A stretch of DNA of 40,080 bases from JAAYHC01 sp964483175 (GCA_964483175.1 CAZAAT010000011.1:1-40080), one strand, 5' to 3'; shown: positions 8,553 to 17,730, counted from the first letter of the stretch. Made by a program: numbers and translations. Notes: generated by a model not told the origin, from the sequence alone.

Positions 8553-9391
8553 GCCGCTCGCCTCCAGCTTTTTGGGCTTAGTTGCAAAATTACCGCCAAC
8601 AGCAGGCCGAGACCAAGCAGCGCTAAACCAATGTATAAGAGGCTTAACCCGGCTCTATTTGTAATTGCAAACTCCAGCCAGTACCGGTATCCTGGGACAT
8701 TCAGCGAATACTCTCCCACTTGGATAAGCTCTGCGCCAACCGGTACTGCTTGGGAAACACCTTTGTCTGGAAGTTCGAAGACGAAAATCGGGTTGGTCGG
8801 GGTTAAACTGGCATTTACCAGCTCACCGTGGACGATCCGTGAAGCTGGATAAAAGGAGACCATAAACTCAAAATCTGCCGGGGCGAACCGATCGACCTTT
8901 TGGGCATATTTGTCTAAGATGTCAAGCTTAGGCGCTCCGCGCCAAATCAGTTCACCTGCTTGATCAAATACATCGATCGCCGGGGTAACCCCGATGGACA
9001 CGGGTACAATTTCCAGGCTGCCTACTGCTACCGGATGCCCCCAGCCAACTAGACTTTGGTATCCCTTGTTTTCATTTTGATCATATAAGAATAGGCTGGC
9101 AGCGACTTCGGCAATCTCTCCGCTAGCCGAATATCGCAAAGCAACCTGCTCTAATTGAATAGCCCACTGATACTCCGGGTTTGGGCGGCGCCACCCGCAA
9201 CGTAATTTCTCATAGCTTTTGTCGGCTTCTAGGATCGCTTCACCCTCGGTGAGGCGAAAATGGCCATGAAAGCGGTAACAGAGATAATATGCTCCCCCGA
9301 AAACTGAGACCAGCAAACCGAGAATAAGCAATAGCAAAACAACCTTGTGCGCAGTGCTTGCTCGATAATAACGAATTAAATTAAATCGCAT
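8549..9391 (-). CDS. ResB-like cytochrome c biogenesis protein (short form, copy 1)
   Basis: 280 aa, much shorter than the usual 450-550-aa ResB/CcsB. N-terminal helix about 17-38, a soluble extracytoplasmic domain, C-terminal helix about 247-268. The LTEGE segment after the first helix and VPGYRYWLEF before the last match the second ResB of this window. System II haem lyase partner of CcsA encoded just upstream: holds and delivers haem to CxxCH apocytochromes outside the membrane. ATG with AAAGGTG. 4-bp overlap with the next gene. Confidence 0.85.
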   Translation of the reverse strand: MRFNLIRYYRASTAHKVVLLLLILGLLVSVFGGAYYLCYRFHGHFRLTEGEAILEADKSYEKLRCGWRRPNPEYQWAIQLEQVALRYSASGEIAEVAASLFLYDQNENKGYQSLVGWGHPVAVGSLEIVPVSIGVTPAIDVFDQAGELIWRGAPKLDILDKYAQKVDRFAPADFEFMVSFYPASRIVHGELVNASLTPTNPIFVFELPDKGVSQAVPVGAELIQVGEYSLNVPGYRYWLEFAITNRAGLSLLYIGLALLGLGLLLAVILQLSPKSWRRAA

Positions 9392-9403
9392 AGTACAACA
9401 CCT

Positions 9404-10225
9404 TTAAAACATCTGCTGGAAAATGTGATAGCTATCTTGGATGAAGTTGACACCCCAAAAGCTGATTAATACAGTGCTAAAGGAGAGAACCGCGAGCCAA
9501 GCAGCTTTGGTCCCCCGCCAACCTAGCGTGGTGCGCAGATGCAAGTATAAGCCGTAGACCAGCCAGCTGAGTAAAGACCAGGTTTCCACCGGATCCCATG
9601 ACCAATAGCTACCGTACAGGTCCTTGGCCCAAATAGACCCTGAGGCGATCATCACGGTTGTCATCGCGAAACCAAAGGCGACGAGTCGATAGGAGAGCTC
9701 GTCCATCGTCCCGACGTCTCCAAATGCGGATAAAGCCTTGGGATTGCGCTCTCTAATCAAGATGACGGCTCCCAAAACAGCTGCGACCAAGAACGAAGCA
9801 TACCCGAACCAGGCAAAGAAGACGTGAATCCATAGCCAGGGATTATCGTAAGCCGGAGTTAGCGGTGCCAAATCTGGTGGGCCGCTTTGCATCGCCCAGC
9901 CCAAGGTCAGTAGCACAACAGGCAAAACTCCAAGGTTTGCTTTCCACAAACCTCTCCACCGTCTGCCGAGATAGATAAGCAGAACCATCGTAAACCACGC
10001 CGCAGTCAAGGCATTCTCATAGTCTCCTTTAACCGGGGGTCTGCCGACTGAAATCGTCCGGGCCAGCAGAGTTGCGGTGTTAAAAACTATCCCTGCGATG
10101 ATGACCTTTTTGGTCAAGGGAACCAAGGATTGCCTCTTAAACAAAACACTAAAAAAGAGTAAACCAATTGCGAGTGTATAGGCGAACAAGGTCAGGTATA
10201 AGAAGATTTTTTCGATAAGTAGCAT
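9404..10225 (-). CDS. ccsA: cytochrome c biogenesis protein CcsA/ResC
   Basis: 273 aa, about eight membrane helices. The haem-binding WWD motif is at roughly 196-215 (GSIWAKD...WSWDPVET), with flanking histidines H134 and H229. Together with ResB it exports haem and attaches it to cytochrome c in the System II pathway. It is the only CcsA in the window and is shared by two ResB proteins and two cytochromes. The ribosome site is weak. No CcdA/ResA thioredoxin gene is in view. Confidence 0.94.
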   Translation of the reverse strand: MLLIEKIFLYLTLFAYTLAIGLLFFSVLFKRQSLVPLTKKVIIAGIVFNTATLLARTISVGRPPVKGDYENALTAAWFTMVLLIYLGRRWRGLWKANLGVLPVVLLTLGWAMQSGPPDLAPLTPAYDNPWLWIHVFFAWFGYASFLVAAVLGAVILIRERNPKALSAFGDVGTMDELSYRLVAFGFAMTTVMIASGSIWAKDLYGSYWSWDPVETWSLLSWLVYGLYLHLRTTLGWRGTKAAWLAVLSFSTVLISFWGVNFIQDSYHIFQQMF

Positions 10226-10302
10226 GCAAGATCACTATCCCAGAAATTTACTGTTACGGAAGTGATTCGCCAAACTACAAAAAAATACCTGTTTTGTTAG
10301 GG

Positions 10303-12123
10303 TTACCCCCCTCTAGTATAATTCTGTCTGCCTGACTGCGTATGTCTTGCACAGCCATAGCCGTCAGCATCTACAAAACCGCCACAGGTAATCGTCTCAC
10401 CAGCCTGTTGCAATTTTTCATGATCCTTAGCAGGAATATAGATCCCATACCCGTTTAAGAAATGATAACCGCTGTTTTCCCTTCCAGCCGGCCTACCCGG
10501 TGTCCCGGAATTCGCCCCATGGAGCCCGCCGGGAGCATAGATCCCTATTTTATTAGTAGTAAAATCACCGTGACAGACTAGACAAGGGATCTCTGGTGCC
10601 CAGGGGGCATAATGAATATCAGGACTTTCAAAATGCTCCGCCTTGTTATGGTCTCTGAATGCGCTTCTGCTAGCGTTGTTTGCTCTATAACCATAAACAG
10701 CAGGATCATGGCAGTCAAAGCAAATGTAATAACACCGCTCCCCCTGCGAGTTTAATGTGTAATACTTCGACTGACGCAATAGCCAGCCCACTTCGGAGCC
10801 GTGCGGACCGCGCGGAGTATCCGCATCATTACCATGACAATCTGTGCAATTGATCGGCGTTCGATCATCCCAGGCTTGACGTAGGCTTTCGTGTAAACCT
10901 GCCCTTACATACGGATTGTTCACCTTATTTCTTGCTATACAACCATGGCTGGCCTGATTATTAGGGTTAAAGTAAACATCGATATCCTTCTGTTGAGGGT
11001 TGGAAAACTCCATGCCCGCTTGGGAACCATGGCATTTCAAGCATACCTCATATTCAGCCTGAGCCTCTCGGATCTCTCCATAACTGGGTGGTTGCCAGGG
11101 GGCCGTAGCATAACCAGTTGGCTCAAGAGCTGGAACCTTAACTCCGACCAGAGCAGCATTTAATCCGGTGATGGGATCATCTGTACGGCTGAGCTCATGG
11201 GGATTATGGCAATCAACACAGGCAACATGAATATCCAATGGCGCATGTTCGGTGGGATAATGCACTCCAGCGTATTCACCAACCGGGTGAGTAGATTTCT
11301 TATCAAACTCCGCCCTTAGATCATCATGGCAGCGAAAACAGACCTCTTCTAGTTTGCTTTCTTCAGGGTCGCCATCATCTAATAATAACTGTTCTGTTGC
11401 TCCGTGCACAGTATGGCAGCCCAAACAACCCCAGGCAGCAACCGTTTTACCTTTCCAAATTCGATCCGCGCTCTGGTGAGCGCTACCTTCCCACCTGGCG
11501 AAATAGTGGCACTCAACGCACAGGGTGCCCTGTTCGACGGTCATGACCAGAAACTTGTCATACTCGGTGCCGTGGGGGTCATGGCAGGAACCGCACTCGA
11601 CATACCCATTTTCCAACTTTACCGGACTCTGCGGGCTCAATTTGGCGAGACCGGGCCCGATCATCCGAATTGAAATGGGATGGTCATCACTCAGGTCAGT
11701 GCCTAGATTAGTTGCTCCGGTGAACAGTGTACCGTCACCGGCAGTACCCTCGAGCGGATAAATCTGACCATTAACAGCACCTACGGCTACTGTCCCATCA
11801 TGACAACTCAAGCAGAGTTTGGATGAGCCGGTTGGCACATGATTTTCTGGCGGGGTGGTATTTAGGCTTTTGGATGAATACATAGTGTAATCGGCCTTAG
11901 ATAACTGGTGGCTCCAAAGCGGAATTGCAGGGTTGGCATTATGTGGGGTATGGCAAAACTTGCAAACTTGATCCTCGCTCAAAGAATAAACTGTATTATC
12001 GGAAGCGTACAAAAGTGCTGAACTAGATAGATTGTGCTTTGTGGCTAAGATATTCGAGGCCTGCACCGGAGAGACTAAGAGTAGCAAAATAATGGCCACG
12101 GCTCCACAGGCTCTCTGAAGCAT
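10303..12123 (-). CDS. secreted 11-haem cytochrome c (copy 2)
   Basis: 606 aa with a Sec signal peptide (about 1-22, cleavage near VQAS) and eleven CxxCH sites, the first at 54-58. Several are in the doubled-CXXCH arrangement (SCHDPH, GCHTVHG, DCHNPH) of cytochrome c3/NrfB-like multihaem proteins. The C-terminus has a further C-x10-C-x2-H not matching CxxCH. Architecture is colinear with the 680-aa paralogue encoded upstream, so the two arose by duplication. Probable role: electron carrier or reductase outside the inner membrane; terminal acceptor unknown. ATG with AAAGGGTGAG. Confidence 0.93.
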   Translation of the reverse strand: MLQRACGAVAIILLLLVSPVQASNILATKHNLSSSALLYASDNTVYSLSEDQVCKFCHTPHNANPAIPLWSHQLSKADYTMYSSKSLNTTPPENHVPTGSSKLCLSCHDGTVAVGAVNGQIYPLEGTAGDGTLFTGATNLGTDLSDDHPISIRMIGPGLAKLSPQSPVKLENGYVECGSCHDPHGTEYDKFLVMTVEQGTLCVECHYFARWEGSAHQSADRIWKGKTVAAWGCLGCHTVHGATEQLLLDDGDPEESKLEEVCFRCHDDLRAEFDKKSTHPVGEYAGVHYPTEHAPLDIHVACVDCHNPHELSRTDDPITGLNAALVGVKVPALEPTGYATAPWQPPSYGEIREAQAEYEVCLKCHGSQAGMEFSNPQQKDIDVYFNPNNQASHGCIARNKVNNPYVRAGLHESLRQAWDDRTPINCTDCHGNDADTPRGPHGSEVGWLLRQSKYYTLNSQGERCYYICFDCHDPAVYGYRANNASRSAFRDHNKAEHFESPDIHYAPWAPEIPCLVCHGDFTTNKIGIYAPGGLHGANSGTPGRPAGRENSGYHFLNGYGIYIPAKDHEKLQQAGETITCGGFVDADGYGCARHTQSGRQNYTRGG

Positions 12124-12216
12124 TGGTACTCACCCTTTCAGTTTCCGGAAAAACTTTCAAGGTGAATAGTTCAAACCTTAAATTGTAAATTCCTTCCAAA
12201 TTTGTGCATAATTTCC

Positions 12217-13188
12217 CTAAATATGGAAATCGTCAGATTGCCGGTTCTTTTGAAAAACAAACAAATACCTGGAAACAATGCCGATCATTATTACGAATAA
12301 ACCAACCAGCACTAGGTTGGTCCCGCGGGTGCTGGCAACCACAAATCCAAGCCAATATCGGTAATCCGGTACTTCGACGGAATAACCCAAGAAATCAGCT
12401 TGAGGGGCCCCAGGGCTTACAATCATTTCCTCTCCCATTTGATTACTTAGAAAAAGGGTTAGCTCAAAGTTTTCGCCTAAACTAGCCTCAACCCTGATCT
12501 GTTCGCCGGTGAGCGGCCAGCTAAATAAATCTGGCTTGCCACCGATGAGGTCGAGGTTAACAAAACCTTGCCACAAGAGCTCTCCCTCTGGCGATCTAAT
12601 CACTAATAGAGGTGCAAAACCAAACTTATAAATGGTAGCTTGACGCGATTTGAAGGCAAAAGGCCTGTTCATTGCGGTATCGATTGCCTGACGTTCTCCG
12701 GTACGGAGATCCTGTACCTGCACTCGCGCGGAAAGGTGTTCGACCAGCTTGGGATCGTAGAAATCAACTCCCACCTCAAGCAAGGTAAGGGTGAGTTCTT
12801 CAAAATCAGCAGCTTGAAACGGGCCTTGAGATAGTACTTGGTAGTTTTGCGGACTATCAGTAAGCGTTTGGCCTTCAGTGAGATAAAACAAAGCTTTGTA
12901 TTGGAAGAGGGTGTAATAAAAACCAGCCATGATGACCAAGGCGATGCCGATATGAAATACGAGTGAGCCTGCCAGCTTAATTTTTTTAATCGGGTCTTTG
13001 GCCCGCTTCAAACTAGCAAGGCGCAACGCGGTACAATAAAGGACTAAGACCGCTGTAATGCCCAATAAAATCGAAAGGCTTGTCCAATACCAACTTGGAG
13101 CGTATTGAGGAAAAAAGGCGACCCTACAAACCATGAGGATGGTTTGCAGGACTAACACGCCTATTGTTGGTAGGATCAAGCGCTTCAT
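12217..13188 (-). CDS. ResB-like cytochrome c biogenesis protein (copy 2)
   Basis: 323 aa. Three N-terminal membrane helices (about 5-25, 33-55, 73-93), a soluble domain and a C-terminal helix (about 287-310). The LTEGQ and VPDYRYWLGF segments parallel copy 1. It lies between the two cytochrome genes, so each cytochrome has a ResB downstream. Divergence from copy 1 (two extra helices, low identity) suggests specialised pairing. ATG with AGGAAAGG. Confidence 0.85.
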   Translation of the reverse strand: MKRLILPTIGVLVLQTILMVCRVAFFPQYAPSWYWTSLSILLGITAVLVLYCTALRLASLKRAKDPIKKIKLAGSLVFHIGIALVIMAGFYYTLFQYKALFYLTEGQTLTDSPQNYQVLSQGPFQAADFEELTLTLLEVGVDFYDPKLVEHLSARVQVQDLRTGERQAIDTAMNRPFAFKSRQATIYKFGFAPLLVIRSPEGELLWQGFVNLDLIGGKPDLFSWPLTGEQIRVEASLGENFELTLFLSNQMGEEMIVSPGAPQADFLGYSVEVPDYRYWLGFVVASTRGTNLVLVGLFVIMIGIVSRYLFVFQKNRQSDDFHI

Positions 13189-13288
13189 CGAAAAAACTAC
13201 CTTTCCTGGAAATTTATTGTTTTAGTTCTAGCTACACCCACCAAGTCCCTTTATCCCCATAACCTTGCAATACCCGTATACAAATAAT

Positions 13289-13315
13289 GAGCCCTCCGAC
13301 TGATATCGGAGGGCC
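13289..13315 (-). terminator. hairpin terminator after the 680-aa cytochrome
   Basis: GCCCTCCGA-loop-TCGGAGGGC (13291-13314), a perfect 9-bp stem. On the minus strand it is followed by TCATTATTTG, a weak T-rich tail, so readthrough into resB is possible. Confidence 0.7.
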
Positions 13316-13323
13316 AGTGACTA

Positions 13324-15366
13324 TTAATCCCAAGCTTCCGGAGGTATCGGTCGCCTAGTATATTGTAAGCTGCTATGCTTATTGCACCCTACACTAACAC
13401 CATCCACCATATAATCATAATCTCCACAGGATACCGTTGCACCGTTCTGAGCAAATGCTTCGTCGGTAGAGTTCGCTTCAATCGCAAAGCCATTGAGAAA
13501 ATGCACTGGGCTTGTTTTACTGTTGGGATCCTCACGATCCCTTCGGGGGTAGTGCGCTCCATGCAATCCCCCGCTCTTGATGTCTCCCAGAGACTTATCA
13601 AGGTCGGAATAATCGCCATGGCAAGCGAAGCAAGAGATGTTAGGAACCCCTGGAGGATACTTGACCTTCGATGATTTATAATGCTGGCTAATGCCATGGA
13701 ACCAAAATGCTGATCTCTTGTTGGCAGCAGGCACAGCCGCATTAGCGTTATTTGATTGATTCTGGCCTAAGCCTAACCCCCGCGGACCATATACATTGAT
13801 ATCATGGCACAGGTAACAGACGATTGGATCTGTACCTACCGGGACAGGAGTGCCATCATCATAGTGGCTAGGAATCGTCGCTGTGCGAAGCAACCATCGC
13901 GGTGTAACCCCATTGATATATTCTTCGCCCCAATTTGACCCATGTGGCCCCCAGATTCGACCCTCACCAGTATCATCGTTCCCGTGACAGTCACTACAAG
14001 CTAAAACCACATCTTCCCATATGCCATCCCATTCTTCCCGCAGCTCCTTGACAAGGCCGGCGTATACATAAGACTCGTTTTGCGGTTTTCGTTTACTGCT
14101 TGGAACAATACATCCATGTGTGGCCCAATTCATGGGATTAAAGAAAATATCAATTGCTTTCATATAATCGTGGCCGCCAAAACTCATCGGTGACTCAGAG
14201 CCATGACACTTCAGGCATAACCCACTCTCCTGATCTCCTTCAATTGAGTATAATCGGCCGATTTCCGCAGTAGGTGCCGTCCAAGCTCCTCCTTCATAAT
14301 GAATATTTTTTAGCCCAATAACCCCTTCAAGCTCTGGGCCTACGATATAATCGCCGATTTCACGAACATCCGTCCGGGCCCTAACTCGATGCGGGTCGTG
14401 ACAGTCAACACATTCGGCGTGCATAGCCATGGAAAAGGAGCCGTCCTCAAACTCATGAGGGTAATGGACCGGATCGCCTACTAAGTTATGTTTGAACTCT
14501 TTTTGAAACTCTCCGCGAATATCCGGTACCCCTAGAATCGTACCATTATGGCAATTCAAACAAGTCCCGGTCTCCGGGTCATCTTCCAGCTCATCATAAA
14601 CCCCATCACGCGGATTATAGCTTGGCCGCAGCAGTCTCGTCCCACTAACAGCATTATGAACAGTATGACAGCCCAAGCAGGCCCACTGAGCGACTGACTG
14701 ATCATTCCAGATCGCACCTGAGGTTTGGTGTGCACTGCCGATCCACCCAGTTTGCTGATGGCATTCGGTACATAATTGCCCGTTGTCGGTCGGTGTCCTT
14801 AAGAAATTAGTTGCTGTCTTATGCGGATCATGACACGATCCACACTCCACCTTGTCATCCTCCAACTTGGAATTTGCATCAGGGTCTAGCATCGGGTTTA
14901 CTAACTCCGTACCCGTCTTCGCAATCAGTTCAATTGAAACAGGATGATGAACGGATAAGTCTGTGCCGATAAGAGTCCGACCAGTTATCACCCCTAAACC
15001 TGATTCATTATTCAGACTACCGTAATAATCCCCAACCGCAATGGTTCCATCATGGCAGCTCAAACAAAGTTTGGTTGAGCCAGTGGGGTCTGTAGGATCG
15101 GTCTCCAAGCTACTACGGACATCTTCAGAAGGTCCCGGATATAACGTATAGGTGGCTGACGATAATTCATGGCTCCACAACGCAACTTTGGAATTTGCAT
15201 TATGCGGGGTATGGCAAAAAATACAAATCTGGTCTACCTTGTCAGAGCGGTAGTCGTTACCTGAAGACGCTGAAAAGTTATGTTTCGTTTCCTGGATACT
15301 CGCCTGCGCAGAGGCAGCACAGATAATTAATATTAGTATCAATATACTGGTACTGCGTTTTAGCAT
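13324..15366 (-). CDS. secreted 11-haem cytochrome c (copy 1)
   Basis: 680 aa with signal peptide (about 1-23, ASAQAS) and eleven CxxCH motifs, the first at 48-52. They occur in the same order and with the same following residues as in the 606-aa paralogue (FCHTPHNAN, CLSCHDGT, CGSCHDPH, CLGCHTVH, CVDCHDPH). Both also share a THGCI/SHGCI segment and a C-terminal C-x13-C-x2-H followed by YTR. Exported and matured by the ResB/CcsA proteins encoded downstream. Likely part of a respiratory chain to an external acceptor; identity of the acceptor cannot be read from sequence. ATG with GGGGAG. Confidence 0.93.
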   Translation of the reverse strand: MLKRSTSILILILIICAASAQASIQETKHNFSASSGNDYRSDKVDQICIFCHTPHNANSKVALWSHELSSATYTLYPGPSEDVRSSLETDPTDPTGSTKLCLSCHDGTIAVGDYYGSLNNESGLGVITGRTLIGTDLSVHHPVSIELIAKTGTELVNPMLDPDANSKLEDDKVECGSCHDPHKTATNFLRTPTDNGQLCTECHQQTGWIGSAHQTSGAIWNDQSVAQWACLGCHTVHNAVSGTRLLRPSYNPRDGVYDELEDDPETGTCLNCHNGTILGVPDIRGEFQKEFKHNLVGDPVHYPHEFEDGSFSMAMHAECVDCHDPHRVRARTDVREIGDYIVGPELEGVIGLKNIHYEGGAWTAPTAEIGRLYSIEGDQESGLCLKCHGSESPMSFGGHDYMKAIDIFFNPMNWATHGCIVPSSKRKPQNESYVYAGLVKELREEWDGIWEDVVLACSDCHGNDDTGEGRIWGPHGSNWGEEYINGVTPRWLLRTATIPSHYDDGTPVPVGTDPIVCYLCHDINVYGPRGLGLGQNQSNNANAAVPAANKRSAFWFHGISQHYKSSKVKYPPGVPNISCFACHGDYSDLDKSLGDIKSGGLHGAHYPRRDREDPNSKTSPVHFLNGFAIEANSTDEAFAQNGATVSCGDYDYMVDGVSVGCNKHSSLQYTRRPIPPEAWD

Positions 15367-15449
15367 CGCCTACTCCCCTCAACTTCCAAAAAATTCCCTA
15401 TATTGTCTATTCACCCGCGATTTGGAAATTCCTCCAGCAAATGGCAGAT

Positions 15450-15475
15450 GGCCCTTCTACAGATTGCGAAGGGCC
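15450..15475 (-). terminator. hairpin after the DUF3794 gene
   Basis: GGCCCTTC (15450-15457) pairs with GAAGGGCC (15468-15475), perfect 8-bp stem, 10-nt loop. There is no T-run on the minus strand, so this is a possible terminator or processing hairpin only. Confidence 0.5.
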
Positions 15476-15499
15476 AAGCGAGCTTTTCTCAGGAGTAGC

Positions 15500-16165
15500 C
15501 TAACGTCGCGCGACAAACTCGCGAACAGGCACTTTTTGTACGGCTTTGAATACGATCCGTTCGGGTTTGGAGCGCTCAGGATTCGTTTGCAGCCCAGCGC
15601 TGCGGACAGGTCGCCCCCGGCCGCTGTGAATGGCACCTCGCACATAAAGCGGCTTAGGCTGAGATTGTTTAGCTAAAGTTACATTGCCCGTTGCTGAACT
15701 AATGTTCACCGGCAAGGGGATGCCATTGCCTCCGTTGGTTCCGCCACCATTGACCGGCACCGGAATCCCACCGTTCACCGGCAGCGGTATGCCATTACCA
15801 TCGAATACAGAGACCGTCACATCAATGACGACTTTTTGGCGCAACAGTGTTGGTTCAAGCAATTCGAAATCAACAAAGGCTATCTCAAATGCCACCTCAC
15901 ATGTATGATTGGGCATAGCTCCCATCACATCAACAAACCCACTAAATGGGATATCTTCAGCCTGGTGAACCACAACATTGTCCGGCTCGCGGACAAAAAA
16001 GATCTGCTTGTGTAGGACGCCTTGATATATAACTTTATTAGCAATAATAGTGCAGGTTGCGTCCCGAATAGATGCTCTGATCTCATCTATCTTAACAGCC
16101 GGAACAAATAGTTCTACCGTACTGTCTACAAGTACCTGGTCGGTAACTGTTGCAATTAGGGCCAT
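15500..16165 (-). CDS. DUF3794 (SPOCS-like) domain protein with GIPLPVN repeats
   Basis: 221 aa. Residues 1-111 are a single DUF3794/SPOCS-type domain (EELFVPAVKIDEI-like start, VIYQGVLHKQIFF, FSGFVDV). These domains occur in sporulation proteins such as SipL and in clostridial coat proteins. Residues 113-145 repeat G-I-P-L/V-P-V-N, and the tail (170-221) is basic. The frame extends to 16231, but the start is placed at 16165 because AAGGAGGG lies 7 bases upstream and MALIATV is a normal family N-terminus. Spore or cell-surface role is inference. Confidence 0.78.
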   Translation of the reverse strand: MALIATVTDQVLVDSTVELFVPAVKIDEIRASIRDATCTIIANKVIYQGVLHKQIFFVREPDNVVVHQAEDIPFSGFVDVMGAMPNHTCEVAFEIAFVDFELLEPTLLRQKVVIDVTVSVFDGNGIPLPVNGGIPVPVNGGGTNGGNGIPLPVNISSATGNVTLAKQSQPKPLYVRGAIHSGRGRPVRSAGLQTNPERSKPERIVFKAVQKVPVREFVARR

Positions 16166-16237
16166 CTTCATCCCTCCTTCCCTACCATCATATGAAGGAT
16201 AGGGGCACAAGGGACAAGGACCTAAGCACAATTAGGA

Positions 16238-16651
16238 TTAGTTCATCGAACGATAAAAGATGGAATTGTCGGAGAAATCCCGGATGGCATCACGAAGCTC
16301 CATACTCCGCGCAGCAACCCCGTCAGCAAAGGTTTGAAACTCCTTTAACAATTGGGGATACTCCGGGCAACTAAGAATAAGTCGATTATCTTTAAGGTCA
16401 AGATAGCCGCTGAGTTTGGCGAATTGGGCTCGATCTAAACGTTCGGAGAGGCCAAATACTACGCCCATGATGAAGAAGAAATCTACTCCGATATCAGCCA
16501 GCATTTGCACAATCGGCTGAAATTCTCGATCCGATAATAAGTCAAGGGCCAAGTATGTTTCCAAATATTCGTTCAAGCTAACATAGCCCACTAACATCTC
16601 TTTGTTTAGTTGAATAAAACGGCCAATAAGCCGAATAACATCAGTCTCCAT
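16238..16651 (-). CDS. protein of unknown function
   Basis: 137 aa, mostly helical, no signal peptide or clear membrane helix; a hydrophobic stretch IGVDFFFIMGVVFGL lies mid-protein (about residues 46-60). Start 16651 (METDVIRL) is supported by GGAGGGGG 5 bases upstream; the longer frame to 16807 is a shadow of the beta-barrel gene. It lies 20 bp downstream of the beta-barrel gene and upstream of the DUF3794 gene. I do not recognise the family. Confidence 0.6.
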   Translation of the reverse strand: METDVIRLIGRFIQLNKEMLVGYVSLNEYLETYLALDLLSDREFQPIVQMLADIGVDFFFIMGVVFGLSERLDRAQFAKLSGYLDLKDNRLILSCPEYPQLLKEFQTFADGVAARSMELRDAIRDFSDNSIFYRSMN

Positions 16652-16670
16652 TAGAGCCCCCTCCACAATT

Positions 16671-17507
16671 TTAGAATGCCCAGCTAAGAGAGATAATGTG
16701 TGAATCATAAATATAGCAATAGTCGAAGGCGTAGGAAGCATTGTGTAGACCAAATCCGATGGTCCACGTGTTATGATAGTACCCGCCGCGCAAGGCTCCG
16801 TTGGCAAAGCGTTTTTCGATCCCAGCTGAGAGATCAGCTGTCCCGGTCAGATCATAAATATCCAGGGCAACAGTCGTATCCTCCGACACATCCCAAGCCA
16901 CCCCGGGTCGCACATTATTGACGTAGGAAGAAGTAAAACCATTATAGTTAACGTCAGAGCCTAAGAGATCCTGGCTCAACAACCCAATCCGCAGGTTGTC
17001 AGTCGCTTGTAAGTGTACAGCTAAATCAATACCCGTACCGCGTCCAGGGATAATCCCCACCCCGGAGATTATCAGATTAGACTCATAAAACTTAAGGTTT
17101 GTTCCGAACGATAGCCTATCTGTAACCGGAATAGCAAATGACAGTTGATACCAGGTATCATCAAACAAACTCGGATATTCCGTCCCATCTGAATCCATAA
17201 GTATTCTCGGGTTGTGGCTATTAATCCCACTAATTCCAACAACAACTTTGCCGTACCGCTCCACCCCGGAGAAAAACCATCGGTAGTTAACAAAGCCATC
17301 TACCGTCTCCATGTAAGTGTACTCGCGATCCTGTGACATTTGCGTCAATCCCGCAGGGTTCCAGTAGACCGCGTTGGCATCATCAGCAATGGCGATAAAA
17401 GCTCCACCCATCGCCAACGGGCGTGCCCCGACGCAAGCTAACGTAGGTATATTTATGCTTAACATCAAGCAAATCACTAAACCAAACTTGGCTATCGTCT
17501 TTGCCAT
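16671..17507 (-). CDS. PorV/UPF0164-like outer-membrane beta-barrel protein
   Basis: 278 aa with a signal peptide (about 1-24, ending TLA). Then ARPLAMGGAFIAIADDANA followed by WNPAGL, the hallmark N-terminal hatch of PorV/PorQ/FadL-like barrels. The rest alternates polar and hydrophobic residues with aromatic girdles and ends ISLSWAF, a C-terminal Phe as used by the BAM machinery. ATG with GGGAGG. Such proteins need an outer membrane, so this gene argues for a diderm host. Role (transport or surface assembly) unknown. Confidence 0.8.
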   Translation of the reverse strand: MAKTIAKFGLVICLMLSINIPTLACVGARPLAMGGAFIAIADDANAVYWNPAGLTQMSQDREYTYMETVDGFVNYRWFFSGVERYGKVVVGISGINSHNPRILMDSDGTEYPSLFDDTWYQLSFAIPVTDRLSFGTNLKFYESNLIISGVGIIPGRGTGIDLAVHLQATDNLRIGLLSQDLLGSDVNYNGFTSSYVNNVRPGVAWDVSEDTTVALDIYDLTGTADLSAGIEKRFANGALRGGYYHNTWTIGFGLHNASYAFDYCYIYDSHIISLSWAF

Positions 17508-17730
17508 TTATAGCCTCCCTAGCCAACACAACAAAGCAATCCCAGGGGTTGGCTAATATCACTTCGCCACACTTTTTTCGGCTCCTGCTTATTGCCGTGG
17601 GTTCCACACTTTCCCAGACCTTGTCGGTTTGGCCAGCCTCCCCAAGCTTTACATCAAGGTATCGGTTGCAGTACCCCGAAGTAAAGAGAGTAATTGTTTT
17701 AACAACGCATGTAGAGAGGATGTAGTAGTA
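17508..17730. other. divergent intergenic region with hairpin before the beta-barrel gene
   Basis: Separates the minus-strand beta-barrel gene from the plus-strand HExxH gene. It holds a 7-bp stem AGCCAAC/GTTGGCT (17521-17527 and 17548-17554) that in the beta-barrel mRNA ends right beside its GGGAGG ribosome site. CGGC/GCCG and GTG/CAC pairings lie further upstream. I see no convincing -35/-10 pair and no riboswitch class I can name. Confidence 0.4.

Noticed and set aside
15712..15800. Repetitive GIPLPVN-coding DNA as a possible CRISPR or minisatellite
   Set aside because: Only two to three short degenerate units, all in frame inside the DUF3794 gene; a protein repeat, not an array.
16652..16807. 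N-terminal extension of the unknown 137-aa protein
   Set aside because: Lies inside the beta-barrel gene in another frame and precedes a well-placed GGAGGGGG ribosome site.
17560..17640. Cobalamin-riboswitch-like strings (GGGAA, GCAGGAGCC) before the beta-barrel gene
   Set aside because: The B12 box and the conserved core order are missing.
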